Shown: piece by piece, positions 1-5,838 of the stretch
Layout: each line of letters opens with the position of its first letter
How positions within the stretch are numbered: the stretch's first letter is position 1
Source of the DNA: Hadesarchaea archaeon
Lineage (GTDB): Archaea > Hadarchaeota > Hadarchaeia > Hadarchaeales > Hadarchaeaceae
Length of the DNA: 6,393 nucleotides
Reading direction: 5' to 3'
Assembly (NCBI GenBank): GCA_003661465.1
Contig: QMWE01000056.1
Coordinates: forward strand, 1 to 6,393
Translations under genes and position numbers: made by a program
The notes under the pieces: model-generated
Seen by the model: the letters and a program-made list of their open reading frames with translations, nothing else
The model's database searches: none
What the model was told of the DNA's origin: nothing

Positions 1-1381
1 CCTTGCTTGAGATGTTTGGAGCTGAGAGCAATTTGAGTAATACCCGATTCAGTTCCGATGGTGGCGTGATCCTCGGCTCGGAAAGTCTCTGGACCTTTCG
101 TTTTGCGGTTCTTTTGACCGTGGGGGGACTGAAGAGAAAATCTAGGTCTAAGTCTAGGATTTGATATCCGTGATGTGAAACTCTCACGGTTTGATCTTCC
201 GTAAATCTGCCAATAACTGTCGCTTCTACCTCCTCGTCTTCAAAAATTTCCAGGGCACGCTTGAGGTTTTTTTCTGGAACCGTTAGAAACATCCTCTCCT
301 GAGATTCCGACACCCATATTTCCCAGGGGAGCATGTTGGGGTGTTTGGTTGGAACTCTTTCTAGGTCAATTTTTACACCGCATCCCGATCTGTTTGCCAC
401 CTCGCCAATAGCGGAGGACATTCCTCCCCCACCCAGATCCGTTATACCTGAAGCGAGGCCTTCATCCCTTATCTGAAGTATGGCTCGTTTCAGCTTTTCT
501 TCCTCGATTGGATCCGCGATCTGGACCGCTGTTCTGGAGACCTCCTCCGATTCCTCCGTCAATTCCGCCGAAGCGAAGGTAACTCCGTGGATGCCATCTC
601 TGCCTGTCCTCCCTCCCGCGAGCACAGCTACATCTCCGGGCCTTGTCCTTTTCACGTATTTGTCCAGGGGAAGCAATCCCACACAGCCGCAGTACACTAC
701 GGGATTCCCGATATAGCTCTCGTCGAAGTAGATCCCTCCAGAGATGGTCGGGATTCCCATGTTGTTGCCGTAGCTGCCTATTCCGGCCACCACTCCGCTG
801 AAGATGTATCGCGGATGTTTTACCCCGGGAGGGAGGGATTCGTGTGGGTAATCCAACGGTCCGAATCCCAACACGTCCATGTTTGCTATTGGTTTTCCCC
901 AGACTCCGAGCACGTCCCTTATCACACCTCCAACTCCCGTCGCCGCTCCTCCGAATGGTTCTATCGCTGAGGGATGATTATGGGTCTCGACCTTGACGGC
1001 GATAGCATATCCATTCTCGAATTCAACGATCCCGGCGTTGTCCTCGAAGACGGAAACGCACCAGTCCGGTGAGAGTTCCTTCGTGGCTTTCCAGATGTAA
1101 TCCTTGAAAAGTCTCACCTTCTTGCCGTGAATGGTTATTTCACCCTTGAACGTCTTGTGATAGCAGTGCTCGGACCAAGTCTGTCCGATATTCTGAAGTT
1201 CGATATCGGTTGGATTTCTACTCCTTTTCGAAAAGTATCGTTTGCATGCCCTCATTTCCTCGAGATTTAGAGCTAGACCCAGTTCTCGGCTTATCTGCAT
1301 GAGCTGTTCGTCGTCAGCACTCAGCAAATTGATCTCAAATAATTCAAATGGGAGCTCCTTTTTGATGTATAGGGAATTCAT
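1..1381 (-). CDS. purL: Phosphoribosylformylglycinamidine synthase, PurL synthetase subunit (partial, C-terminus beyond left edge)
   Basis: This subunit performs the ATP-dependent conversion of FGAR to FGAM (fourth step of purine synthesis), using ammonia delivered by PurQ, in a complex held together by PurS. The frame is open from ATG at 1381 to base 1, giving 460 residues; the rest of the protein lies outside. Visible motifs are GQTWSEHCYHKTF (residues 66-78, catalytic-type His72), VETHNHPSAIEPFGGAATGVGG (from 131, the family's second conserved histidine region), AGGRTGRDGIHG (255-266), ADPIEEEKL (289-297) and DLGGGGMSSAIGE (315-327). The ATG overlaps the purS stop as ATGA, and an AAGGA site lies six bases upstream. 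The N-terminal 60 residues match the linker before the WSEHC motif, with no PurS or glutaminase domain in the visible part. The HCYHKTF variant and the segment around YIFSGVVAGIG recall long PurL proteins of Chloroflexota-like bacteria and some archaea; that is recall, not a search. Confidence 0.95.
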   Translation of the reverse strand, partial: MNSLYIKKELPFELFEINLLSADDEQLMQISRELGLALNLEEMRACKRYFSKRSRNPTDIELQNIGQTWSEHCYHKTFKGEITIHGKKVRLFKDYIWKATKELSPDWCVSVFEDNAGIVEFENGYAIAVKVETHNHPSAIEPFGGAATGVGGVIRDVLGVWGKPIANMDVLGFGPLDYPHESLPPGVKHPRYIFSGVVAGIGSYGNNMGIPTISGGIYFDESYIGNPVVYCGCVGLLPLDKYVKRTRPGDVAVLAGGRTGRDGIHGVTFASAELTEESEEVSRTAVQIADPIEEEKLKRAILQIRDEGLASGITDLGGGGMSSAIGEVANRSGCGVKIDLERVPTKHPNMLPWEIWVSESQERMFLTVPEKNLKRALEIFEDEEVEATVIGRFTEDQTVRVSHHGYQILDLDLDFLFSPPTVKRTAKRKVQRLSEPRITPPSELNRVLLKLLSAPNISSK

Positions 1382-1638
1382 TTTAATTCCTTCACTTCAA
1401 ACACATAATCATCTTTGACCGGGTTTGAGAGAAGTTTTCTGCACATTTCCTCCACCTGTTTTTTCGCATCTTCGATGGATGAGGCCATGAAGTCCAGTTC
1501 GTAAACTTTAGCTGTTCCGACCCGTTTGACGTCGTATCTCAGCTCCACAAGTGCTTTTCTGGCCGTCTCACCTTCTGGATCGATATAACCAGGTTTCAAC
1601 TTCACCTCAATTCTCGCGCGGTATGGTGCCAGCTCCAT
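1378..1638 (-). CDS. purS: Phosphoribosylformylglycinamidine synthase, small subunit PurS
   Basis: PurS is the small dimeric scaffold that joins PurL and PurQ into the FGAM synthase complex; it has no catalytic activity of its own. The 86-residue product is the usual length. It shows the family's opening beta strand RARIEVKLKPGYIDPEGETARKAL (residues 7-30) and the closing segment VEEMCRKLLSNPVKDDYVFEV (62-82), both near textbook. I chose ATG at 1638 because an AGGTGA site lies five bases upstream. An in-frame GTG at 1647 would add three residues and overlap the purM stop as GTGA, but I see no ribosome site for it. The stop overlaps the purL start by four bases. A separate purS implies that a separate purQ exists elsewhere; none is in this window. 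Confidence 0.95.
   Translation of the reverse strand: MELAPYRARIEVKLKPGYIDPEGETARKALVELRYDVKRVGTAKVYELDFMASSIEDAKKQVEEMCRKLLSNPVKDDYVFEVKELK
1388..1392 (-). promoter_or_regulatory. Ribosome binding site of purL
   Basis: On the minus strand this reads AAGGA, within GTGAAGGA, six bases before the ATG at 1381. It lies inside the end of purS, so purL translation is probably coupled to purS translation through the ATGA stop/start overlap. Confidence 0.6.
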
Positions 1639-1643
1639 GAGGT

Positions 1644-1649
1644 TCACCT
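1644..1649 (-). promoter_or_regulatory. Ribosome binding site deciding the purS start
   Basis: The minus strand reads AGGTGA here, a good match to the 3' end of 16S rRNA, five bases before ATG at 1638. Its last three bases are the TGA stop of purM, so termination of PurM and initiation of PurS share the same bases. The site favours ATG 1638 over GTG 1647, which it overlaps. Confidence 0.6.
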
Positions 1650-2795
1650 GTATTCGAATTTTCCATATTTGCTTTTAATTGTCAGCCTATTTCTTCCATC
1701 ACTCCGTTCGCACCTGCCAATTACCTTCGCCCCAAGACCGAATCTCTCTGTGATGCTGATCACGTCATCGACCGATCCTCTTCTCACGATTATCTCGAAC
1801 CCCGTACCCATGTTGAAATCCTCGAACATCTCCCTCCACCCGACCTTGGCTTCCTTCTGGATCAGGCGAAATACCGGGTCAGGGTCAATTGGATCGTCTT
1901 TGACGTAGCGGATGTTTTTTCCGAGTCTCAGACATTTCGTCTGTCCTCCCCCGGTATTATGGATCAGACCGGTGACATCCCTCCAGTGTTTTTTGAGGAT
2001 CCTTACGATCACCGGGGCGAAGATCCTAGTGGGAGACAAGATGGCTTCGCCGACCGTCATGTCAAGTTCATCTAGATACTCGTCGAACGCAAATCTCCCG
2101 TAGTAACCCCTGCCGTTCGGATCTAGGAGCTCCGGATACTTCCGTCCATATTCATTTCTCATCAGACAATGTCTCGCCAGTGTTATGCCGTTGCACATGA
2201 TCCCACTGTTTTCCCTACGTTCATATTTTGTTCGTCCACCGCTCCTCAGCCCCACGATAATGTCTCCAGGTTTAATCCTGACGCCGCTTGTCACCTTTGA
2301 TAACTCCACACGCGCGCTTATGGTTCCGGAGACATCCAGTGTCCGGAGTTGATCGGGCAGATCTGCAGTTTCACCACCGAGAAATTGTAGTTTCACCCCC
2401 TGTCTTCCCATCATATCGAAGCATTCCTCGAAACCCCTGCTTAAAGCGGATAGCAGCTCCTCCTTGGGAACTTTCTCTCGATTTACCGCAACGTAGTCCA
2501 CAAAGCCCAGAGGTTCTGCTCCGACACATATCACATCGTCCACGTTCATTGCCACTACATCTTGTGAGATCCCCCGGAACCACCCGGTCTCGCCCGTTTC
2601 TCGCCAGTGTAGATAGTTCTGGAGGGGTTTGCTTCCTGCTCCATCGGTGTGAAGTATTATCCCATATCTTCTGAACTTTGGGTCACGTACTATCGGACAG
2701 AAAGATTCATGGAACATACTTTTCAGCAGGGGACTAAACGCCTCGATTCCCTTCTTTTTAACGTCAACTCCAACTTCGGCGTATCTGGAGGACAT
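1644..2795 (-). CDS. purM: Phosphoribosylformylglycinamidine cyclo-ligase (AIR synthase), long divergent form
   Basis: PurM uses ATP to close FGAM into the imidazole ring of AIR, the step after PurL. The 383-residue product is longer than the usual 340-350. Family landmarks in order are RYAEVGVD (residues 4-11), HTDGAGSK (49-56, where typical PurM has DGVGTK), GISQDVVAMNVDDV (75-88), FLGGETADLPDQ (138-149), GDIIVGL (177-183), SGIMCNGITLARH (197-209, replacing the usual S-N-G-Y-S-L motif), SPTRIFAPV (254-262), IHNTGGG (278-284) and FNMGTG (327-332). An insertion around 211-245 explains part of the extra length. The C-terminus TIKSKYGKFEYR and the overall motif pattern resemble, from memory, the long PurM of Bacteroidota more than the compact form. 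The ATG at 2795 follows the cyclo-ligase stop by 31 bases and has only a weak AGGG-type ribosome site. The stop overlaps the purS ribosome site. Confidence 0.93.
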   Translation of the reverse strand: MSSRYAEVGVDVKKKGIEAFSPLLKSMFHESFCPIVRDPKFRRYGIILHTDGAGSKPLQNYLHWRETGETGWFRGISQDVVAMNVDDVICVGAEPLGFVDYVAVNREKVPKEELLSALSRGFEECFDMMGRQGVKLQFLGGETADLPDQLRTLDVSGTISARVELSKVTSGVRIKPGDIIVGLRSGGRTKYERRENSGIMCNGITLARHCLMRNEYGRKYPELLDPNGRGYYGRFAFDEYLDELDMTVGEAILSPTRIFAPVIVRILKKHWRDVTGLIHNTGGGQTKCLRLGKNIRYVKDDPIDPDPVFRLIQKEAKVGWREMFEDFNMGTGFEIIVRRGSVDDVISITERFGLGAKVIGRCERSDGRNRLTIKSKYGKFEYR

Positions 2796-2826
2796 CGTCT
2801 GCCCTTTTTTGAATAGTTTTCAGAGC

Positions 2827-3411
2827 CTAAAAACGGAGCACTCTTTTTTCGGTCACCAAGATGTCGACGGGAACGTCCTCGGCAGTGACAGGAAGCTTCT
2901 CAACGATCTGGAGTTCGTATCCTAAACCGACCGATGATAATGAAGGTCTGGTCAAGGAGGCCTCCCGTAGGAGCCTGTCGTAATACCCTCCTCCATAGCC
3001 CAGACGATACCCCCTGCAATCGAACGCTACTCCGGGAACCACGATAAGGTCGCTCTCGGAGACCGGCACGGGACGTCTGAACAGAGGTTTGGGCTCTGGA
3101 ACACCGAATGTCCCGGGTGCGAGTTCAGAATCGTAATCACGTAGATCCGAGAATAGTATTTTGACACCGTCGACTACGGGCACCAGCACTCGTTTGCCCA
3201 ACTTTAGTGTTTCCTTTATCATCTCCTCGGTTTCGACCTCGTGGCTTTCTCGCTTGGCCACATAAAATGCTACGGTCTTTGCTTGGTCAAATTCGGGAAG
3301 TTCGAAGAGTAGTTTTTTGATCCGACGGCTTTTTGCCAATACTTCTTCCCTAGAGAGACGCTTCCTCAGTGATTTGTATTTTTCCCTGATGGCTGTCTTC
3401 TCGGCAGACAC
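2827..3411 (-). CDS. 5-formyltetrahydrofolate cyclo-ligase (5,10-methenyl-THF synthetase)
   Basis: This enzyme (known as MTHFS, YgfA or Fau elsewhere) uses ATP to turn 5-formyl-THF, an inactive by-product that inhibits folate enzymes, into 5,10-methenyl-THF. The 194-residue product has the usual length. It shows a basic N-terminal helix IREKYKSLRKRLS (8-20), the strand AKTVAFYVAKRESHEVET (44-61), the loop FGVPEP (102-107) and the signature VVPGVAFDCRGYRLGYGGGYYDRLL (124-148), whose glycine-rich YGGGYYDR part binds nucleotide phosphate; the commoner version is YGKGYYDR. I placed the start at GTG 3411, whose G is the last base of the folD TAG stop. It gives the right family length, with AAGGGA seven bases upstream. 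The frame stays open back to 3855, but that extension only re-reads folD and has no family resemblance. It sits between folD and purM, consistent with folate salvage for purine formyl transfers. Confidence 0.92.
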   Translation of the reverse strand: MSAEKTAIREKYKSLRKRLSREEVLAKSRRIKKLLFELPEFDQAKTVAFYVAKRESHEVETEEMIKETLKLGKRVLVPVVDGVKILFSDLRDYDSELAPGTFGVPEPKPLFRRPVPVSESDLIVVPGVAFDCRGYRLGYGGGYYDRLLREASLTRPSLSSVGLGYELQIVEKLPVTAEDVPVDILVTEKRVLRF

Positions 3412-4280
3412 TATGAGATCCCTTCTGCAAGCTTTGTCGCGATCAGCACGTTCTGCAGTAGCATCGCCCTGGTCATCGGACCGACACCCCCGGGGACAGG
3501 TGTGATGTGTGATGCTTTTTTCTTGACCTGTTCGAAGTCGACATCGCCCCAAAGTTTTCCGTCGATGTGGTTCATGCCGACATCGATGACAGTTGCTCCA
3601 TCTTTCACCATCTCCGCCGTCAGGACAAAACTCGGTCGTCTGCCCACGGCGCTGACCACCACATCTGCGGCTTTTGTCCGATTTCCCAGTTTGGGAGTCT
3701 TGGAGTGGCAGATGACCACGGTTGCGTTTCTGTCGAGAAATAACTTCGCCAGAGGTTTGCCGACTAGGTCGCTCCGGTTTATTATCACGGCGAGTTTGCC
3801 CTCTAGGTCGATCCCGTAATGGTCCAGAATTTTCATTATTCCCTTTGGCGTGCACGGCAGGAGATCGTTTTCAAACTCGTAGACCCCTAGCCACAGCTTC
3901 CCGACATTGTACGGATGCAGCCCATCCACATCTTTCTCCGGGTTTATGCTCGCCACGACCTTTTTCCCATCCAAATGGCCCGGAATTGGCATCTGCACGA
4001 TCACGCCGTGTACTTTTTCGTCGCTGTTCAGCTTCTCGATTAATTCGAGCAGTTCGTCCTCTCTGACGTTCGAGGAAAGTTTGTGCAACCTGAACTCGAT
4101 ACCCACTTCCCTGCAGTCCCTCTCCTTTCCCCCAACGTAGATTCTGGAGGAGGGGTTATCTCCGATCAATATCGTGGCAAGTGTCGGAATCACTCCTCGT
4201 TTTTTTATATCTTCCACCTGCGCGTTGATATCACGTTTTAATTCCCCAGCGATGGCTTTACCGTCCATGATCACGGCCAA
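3411..4280 (-). CDS. folD: Methylenetetrahydrofolate dehydrogenase / methenyltetrahydrofolate cyclohydrolase (FolD)
   Basis: FolD is a bifunctional cytosolic enzyme that oxidises 5,10-methylene-THF to methenyl-THF and hydrolyses it to 10-formyl-THF, the formyl donor of purine synthesis. The 289-residue product has the normal length. The N-terminal catalytic domain shows SRIYVGGK with Tyr48 and Lys52 (the YxxxK catalytic pair), VQMPIPGHLD (95-104), PEKDVDGLHP (114-123) and LPCTPKGIM (141-149). The nucleotide domain shows IINRSDLVGKPLAKL (166-180), with Asn in place of the usual Gly before Arg169, and CHSKT (191-195). Arg169 and Ser193 match positions that contact the NADP 2'-phosphate in characterised enzymes, so NADP use is inferred. 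PVPGGVGPMTRAML (261-274) closes the protein. The start is TTG at 4280: it gives MAVIMDGKAIA, like the family's usual N-terminus, and has AGGTGG four bases upstream; ATG at 4268 would lose this. It lies 11 bases after purB and overlaps the cyclo-ligase start by one base. Confidence 0.96.
   Translation of the reverse strand: MAVIMDGKAIAGELKRDINAQVEDIKKRGVIPTLATILIGDNPSSRIYVGGKERDCREVGIEFRLHKLSSNVREDELLELIEKLNSDEKVHGVIVQMPIPGHLDGKKVVASINPEKDVDGLHPYNVGKLWLGVYEFENDLLPCTPKGIMKILDHYGIDLEGKLAVIINRSDLVGKPLAKLFLDRNATVVICHSKTPKLGNRTKAADVVVSAVGRRPSFVLTAEMVKDGATVIDVGMNHIDGKLWGDVDFEQVKKKASHITPVPGGVGPMTRAMLLQNVLIATKLAEGIS
3419..3424 (-). promoter_or_regulatory. Probable ribosome binding site of the cyclo-ligase gene
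   Basis: The minus strand reads AAGGGA, seven bases before the GTG at 3411 and inside the last codons of folD. It is an imperfect match to the ribosome-binding consensus, but it agrees with the start chosen from family length. Confidence 0.4.
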
Positions 4281-4284
4281 GAGA

Positions 4285-4290
4285 CCACCT
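4285..4290 (-). promoter_or_regulatory. Ribosome binding site supporting the TTG start of folD
   Basis: The minus strand reads AGGTGG in the 11-base gap between the purB stop and folD, four bases before TTG 4280. The nearest ATG (4268) is 16 bases from it, too far for good initiation, so this site and the N-terminal homology both favour TTG. Confidence 0.6.
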
Positions 4291-4291
4291 G

Positions 4292-5743
4292 CTAAAATTC
4301 GACGTTTCGTCTTTTTCCGAGCCTATCTTTGTATCTTGAGAGGATCGGTTTAACCAGAGTTTTCACGAAACTCTCGCAACGCTCGGTCGCGTCACCCAAG
4401 TGTTCCCTTATATCTAAGGTCTCGTCTATCTCCTTGATGCTCAGCTTGGAACTTACGTCGGGGTCTCGTTTCAGGAGTTCGGGCAGAGGATTCTCCTTTC
4501 CATCCATTATCTCCTCCCAAGCTCTGAATGACAGCTCTCTGAGTTTTTCGTGCATCAGCTGTCTGTCGCCTCCACGTTCGACAAGTCTCATCAAAATAGC
4601 TTCTATGGCCGCAAACGGCGCGTATCTTTCCAAGTTTCGTTTCATCATTTTCGGATATATCCTCATGCCGCTCGCGATCCACTCATATATGGTGAGGCAT
4701 TCATCCACGGCTAGGAATCCTTCGGCGATGACTACCCTTCTGTTCGCCGAATCGTCTAAGGTTCGCTCGAGTATCGTCTGCGCTGCGTTCTCCCACATCA
4801 CTCTCGGCAACGTGCCGACATATCTTGCTAACGAACACATCCGTTCCGCACTTACAGGATTTTTCTTGAACGGCATGGCAGATGATCCAACTTGGGATTT
4901 CCTGATGGGTTCCGACAACTCTCCGAAAGCCGGGGACTGAAGATGTCTCAGGTCAACTCCAAACTTGTGAGCGCTCTGCGCGATGCTCGCCAGGACGCTC
5001 AAGACCATATAATCCATTTTCCTTGGAGAGGTTTGAGTTGAGATGTGAAACGCCTTTAGTCCCAACTTTTTCATGACCTGCTCTTCTAGGTCACTTGGTT
5101 TGCCCCTGCCCTTCAACAACGCCCGAAAGCTGGCCGACGTGCCCACCGCTCCTTTTATCCCCTTTCCCCTGACGAAATCTTGAAGAAGTATCTCAACCGC
5201 TCGGATGTCGAACACCAGATCCTGTGCGTAGCCGGCCAGTCGATAGCCAAGTGTTGTCGGCTCGGCCGGTTGGAGGTGAGTCCAGCCGATGCACGGCAAA
5301 TCTCTGTACTTCAATATCTTATCGGATAGTGACTCCAAACAGTTGACCAACCTTGTGAGCAAGATGTCTAATCCGCTCCTGATCCTCAGGGCATCGGCGT
5401 TGTCCTCGATATCCATGGAGGTGGCGCCGAGATGGAGCTTCTTCCCTCCGAGCCGGCATTGCTCCGCGTACGTTTTTACCTCGGCCATCAGGTCGTGTCT
5501 TATCTCACGTTCGATCTCGTGCGCACGTTTGAGGTTCACGTGTTCGGGACCCATCTTCGACTTTAGGTCCGCAAGCTCCTTTTTGGTAACGAGGCCGTAT
5601 CTCGCTTGGGCTTCCGCGAGGGCCACCCAGATTTTCCTCCAGGTCGCCCTGCAGTTCACCTCCGAAAATATACTCCGCATTTCCGCGCTGCCGTAACGCC
5701 AGGTAAAAGGAGAGATGAATGTCGTGTGGTCGAATTTTTCCAC
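4292..5743 (-). CDS. purB: Adenylosuccinate lyase, long eukaryote-like form
   Basis: PurB is a homotetrameric fumarase/aspartase-superfamily enzyme that removes fumarate from SAICAR and from adenylosuccinate, so it serves both the AICAR step and AMP formation. With the start used here it has 483 residues, close to human ADSL and longer than compact bacterial PurB (about 430). Landmarks are IRHDLMAEV (81-89, His83), HLGATS (104-109), GWTHLQPAEPTT (153-164, catalytic-type His156), the signature loop GSSAMPFKKNP (286-296, catalytic serine 287 or 288) and LERTLDDSANRR (325-336). The last is nearly identical to the human segment as I remember it. I chose GTG 5743 because GGTGAT lies seven bases upstream; the longer GTG start at 5755 adds only MIRL and overlaps that site. 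Family proteins begin shortly before the SPFTWRYGS segment, which fits either start. It probably heads the purine transcript, with folD 11 bases downstream. Confidence 0.95.
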   Translation of the reverse strand: MEKFDHTTFISPFTWRYGSAEMRSIFSEVNCRATWRKIWVALAEAQARYGLVTKKELADLKSKMGPEHVNLKRAHEIEREIRHDLMAEVKTYAEQCRLGGKKLHLGATSMDIEDNADALRIRSGLDILLTRLVNCLESLSDKILKYRDLPCIGWTHLQPAEPTTLGYRLAGYAQDLVFDIRAVEILLQDFVRGKGIKGAVGTSASFRALLKGRGKPSDLEEQVMKKLGLKAFHISTQTSPRKMDYMVLSVLASIAQSAHKFGVDLRHLQSPAFGELSEPIRKSQVGSSAMPFKKNPVSAERMCSLARYVGTLPRVMWENAAQTILERTLDDSANRRVVIAEGFLAVDECLTIYEWIASGMRIYPKMMKRNLERYAPFAAIEAILMRLVERGGDRQLMHEKLRELSFRAWEEIMDGKENPLPELLKRDPDVSSKLSIKEIDETLDIREHLGDATERCESFVKTLVKPILSRYKDRLGKRRNVEF

Positions 5744-5750
5744 CAATCGA

Positions 5751-5756
5751 ATCACC
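5751..5756 (-). promoter_or_regulatory. Ribosome binding site deciding the purB start
   Basis: The minus strand reads GGTGAT, a six-base match to the archaeal and bacterial anti-Shine-Dalgarno sequence, seven bases before GTG 5743. The alternative upstream GTG at 5755 lies within this same site and would lack a site of its own. Confidence 0.6.
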
Positions 5757-5838
5757 GCTTTCCGCCGATAAACTCTCTCCGGTATCCTCTTTAACCCTAC
5801 CGCCGAGAATTTGGCTGCTAGATGTTCGAGATTGGGCT
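5757..5838 (-). promoter_or_regulatory. Spacer between the KaiC-like gene and purB; candidate promoter region
   Basis: This is the largest non-coding gap in the window, so it is the likeliest site for a promoter of the purine genes. On the minus strand it contains two A/T-rich hexamers that could act as a TATA element: TTTATC at 5767-5772 and a GGTTAAAG stretch near 5790-5797. Counting from TTTATC, a start site about 26 bases on would fall almost at GTG 5743, which would make a leaderless message and conflict with using the GGTGAT site. From the GTTAAAG stretch a short leader would result. Neither matches the archaeal consensus well, and transcription could simply continue from the upstream gene. 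I see no terminator or operator palindrome. Confidence 0.25.

Noticed and set aside
480..970. Two overlapping plus-strand open frames
   Set aside because: They are antisense to purL, which has an uninterrupted frame with conserved motifs across the same bases.
2371..2583. Minus-strand open frame of 70 residues
   Set aside because: It lies inside purM in another frame, has high Cys, Arg and Gly content and matches no recognisable protein.
2805..2820. T-rich run in the gap between the cyclo-ligase gene and purM as a terminator
   Set aside because: It reads as A on the transcribed minus strand, has no stem before it, and lies inside an otherwise continuous gene block.
3412..3855. N-terminal extension of the cyclo-ligase frame upstream to 3855, giving a 342-residue protein
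   Set aside because: The extension re-reads folD in another frame, is rich in Arg, Gly and Asp without family resemblance, and is not needed, because GTG 3411 gives the normal 194-residue enzyme.
4392..4682. Minus-strand open frame of 96 residues
   Set aside because: It lies inside purB in another frame and has no recognisable motif.
4329..4940. Plus-strand open frame of 203 residues
   Set aside because: It lies wholly antisense to purB, whose motifs and length are clear. The product is Ser-rich and resembles no family I know.
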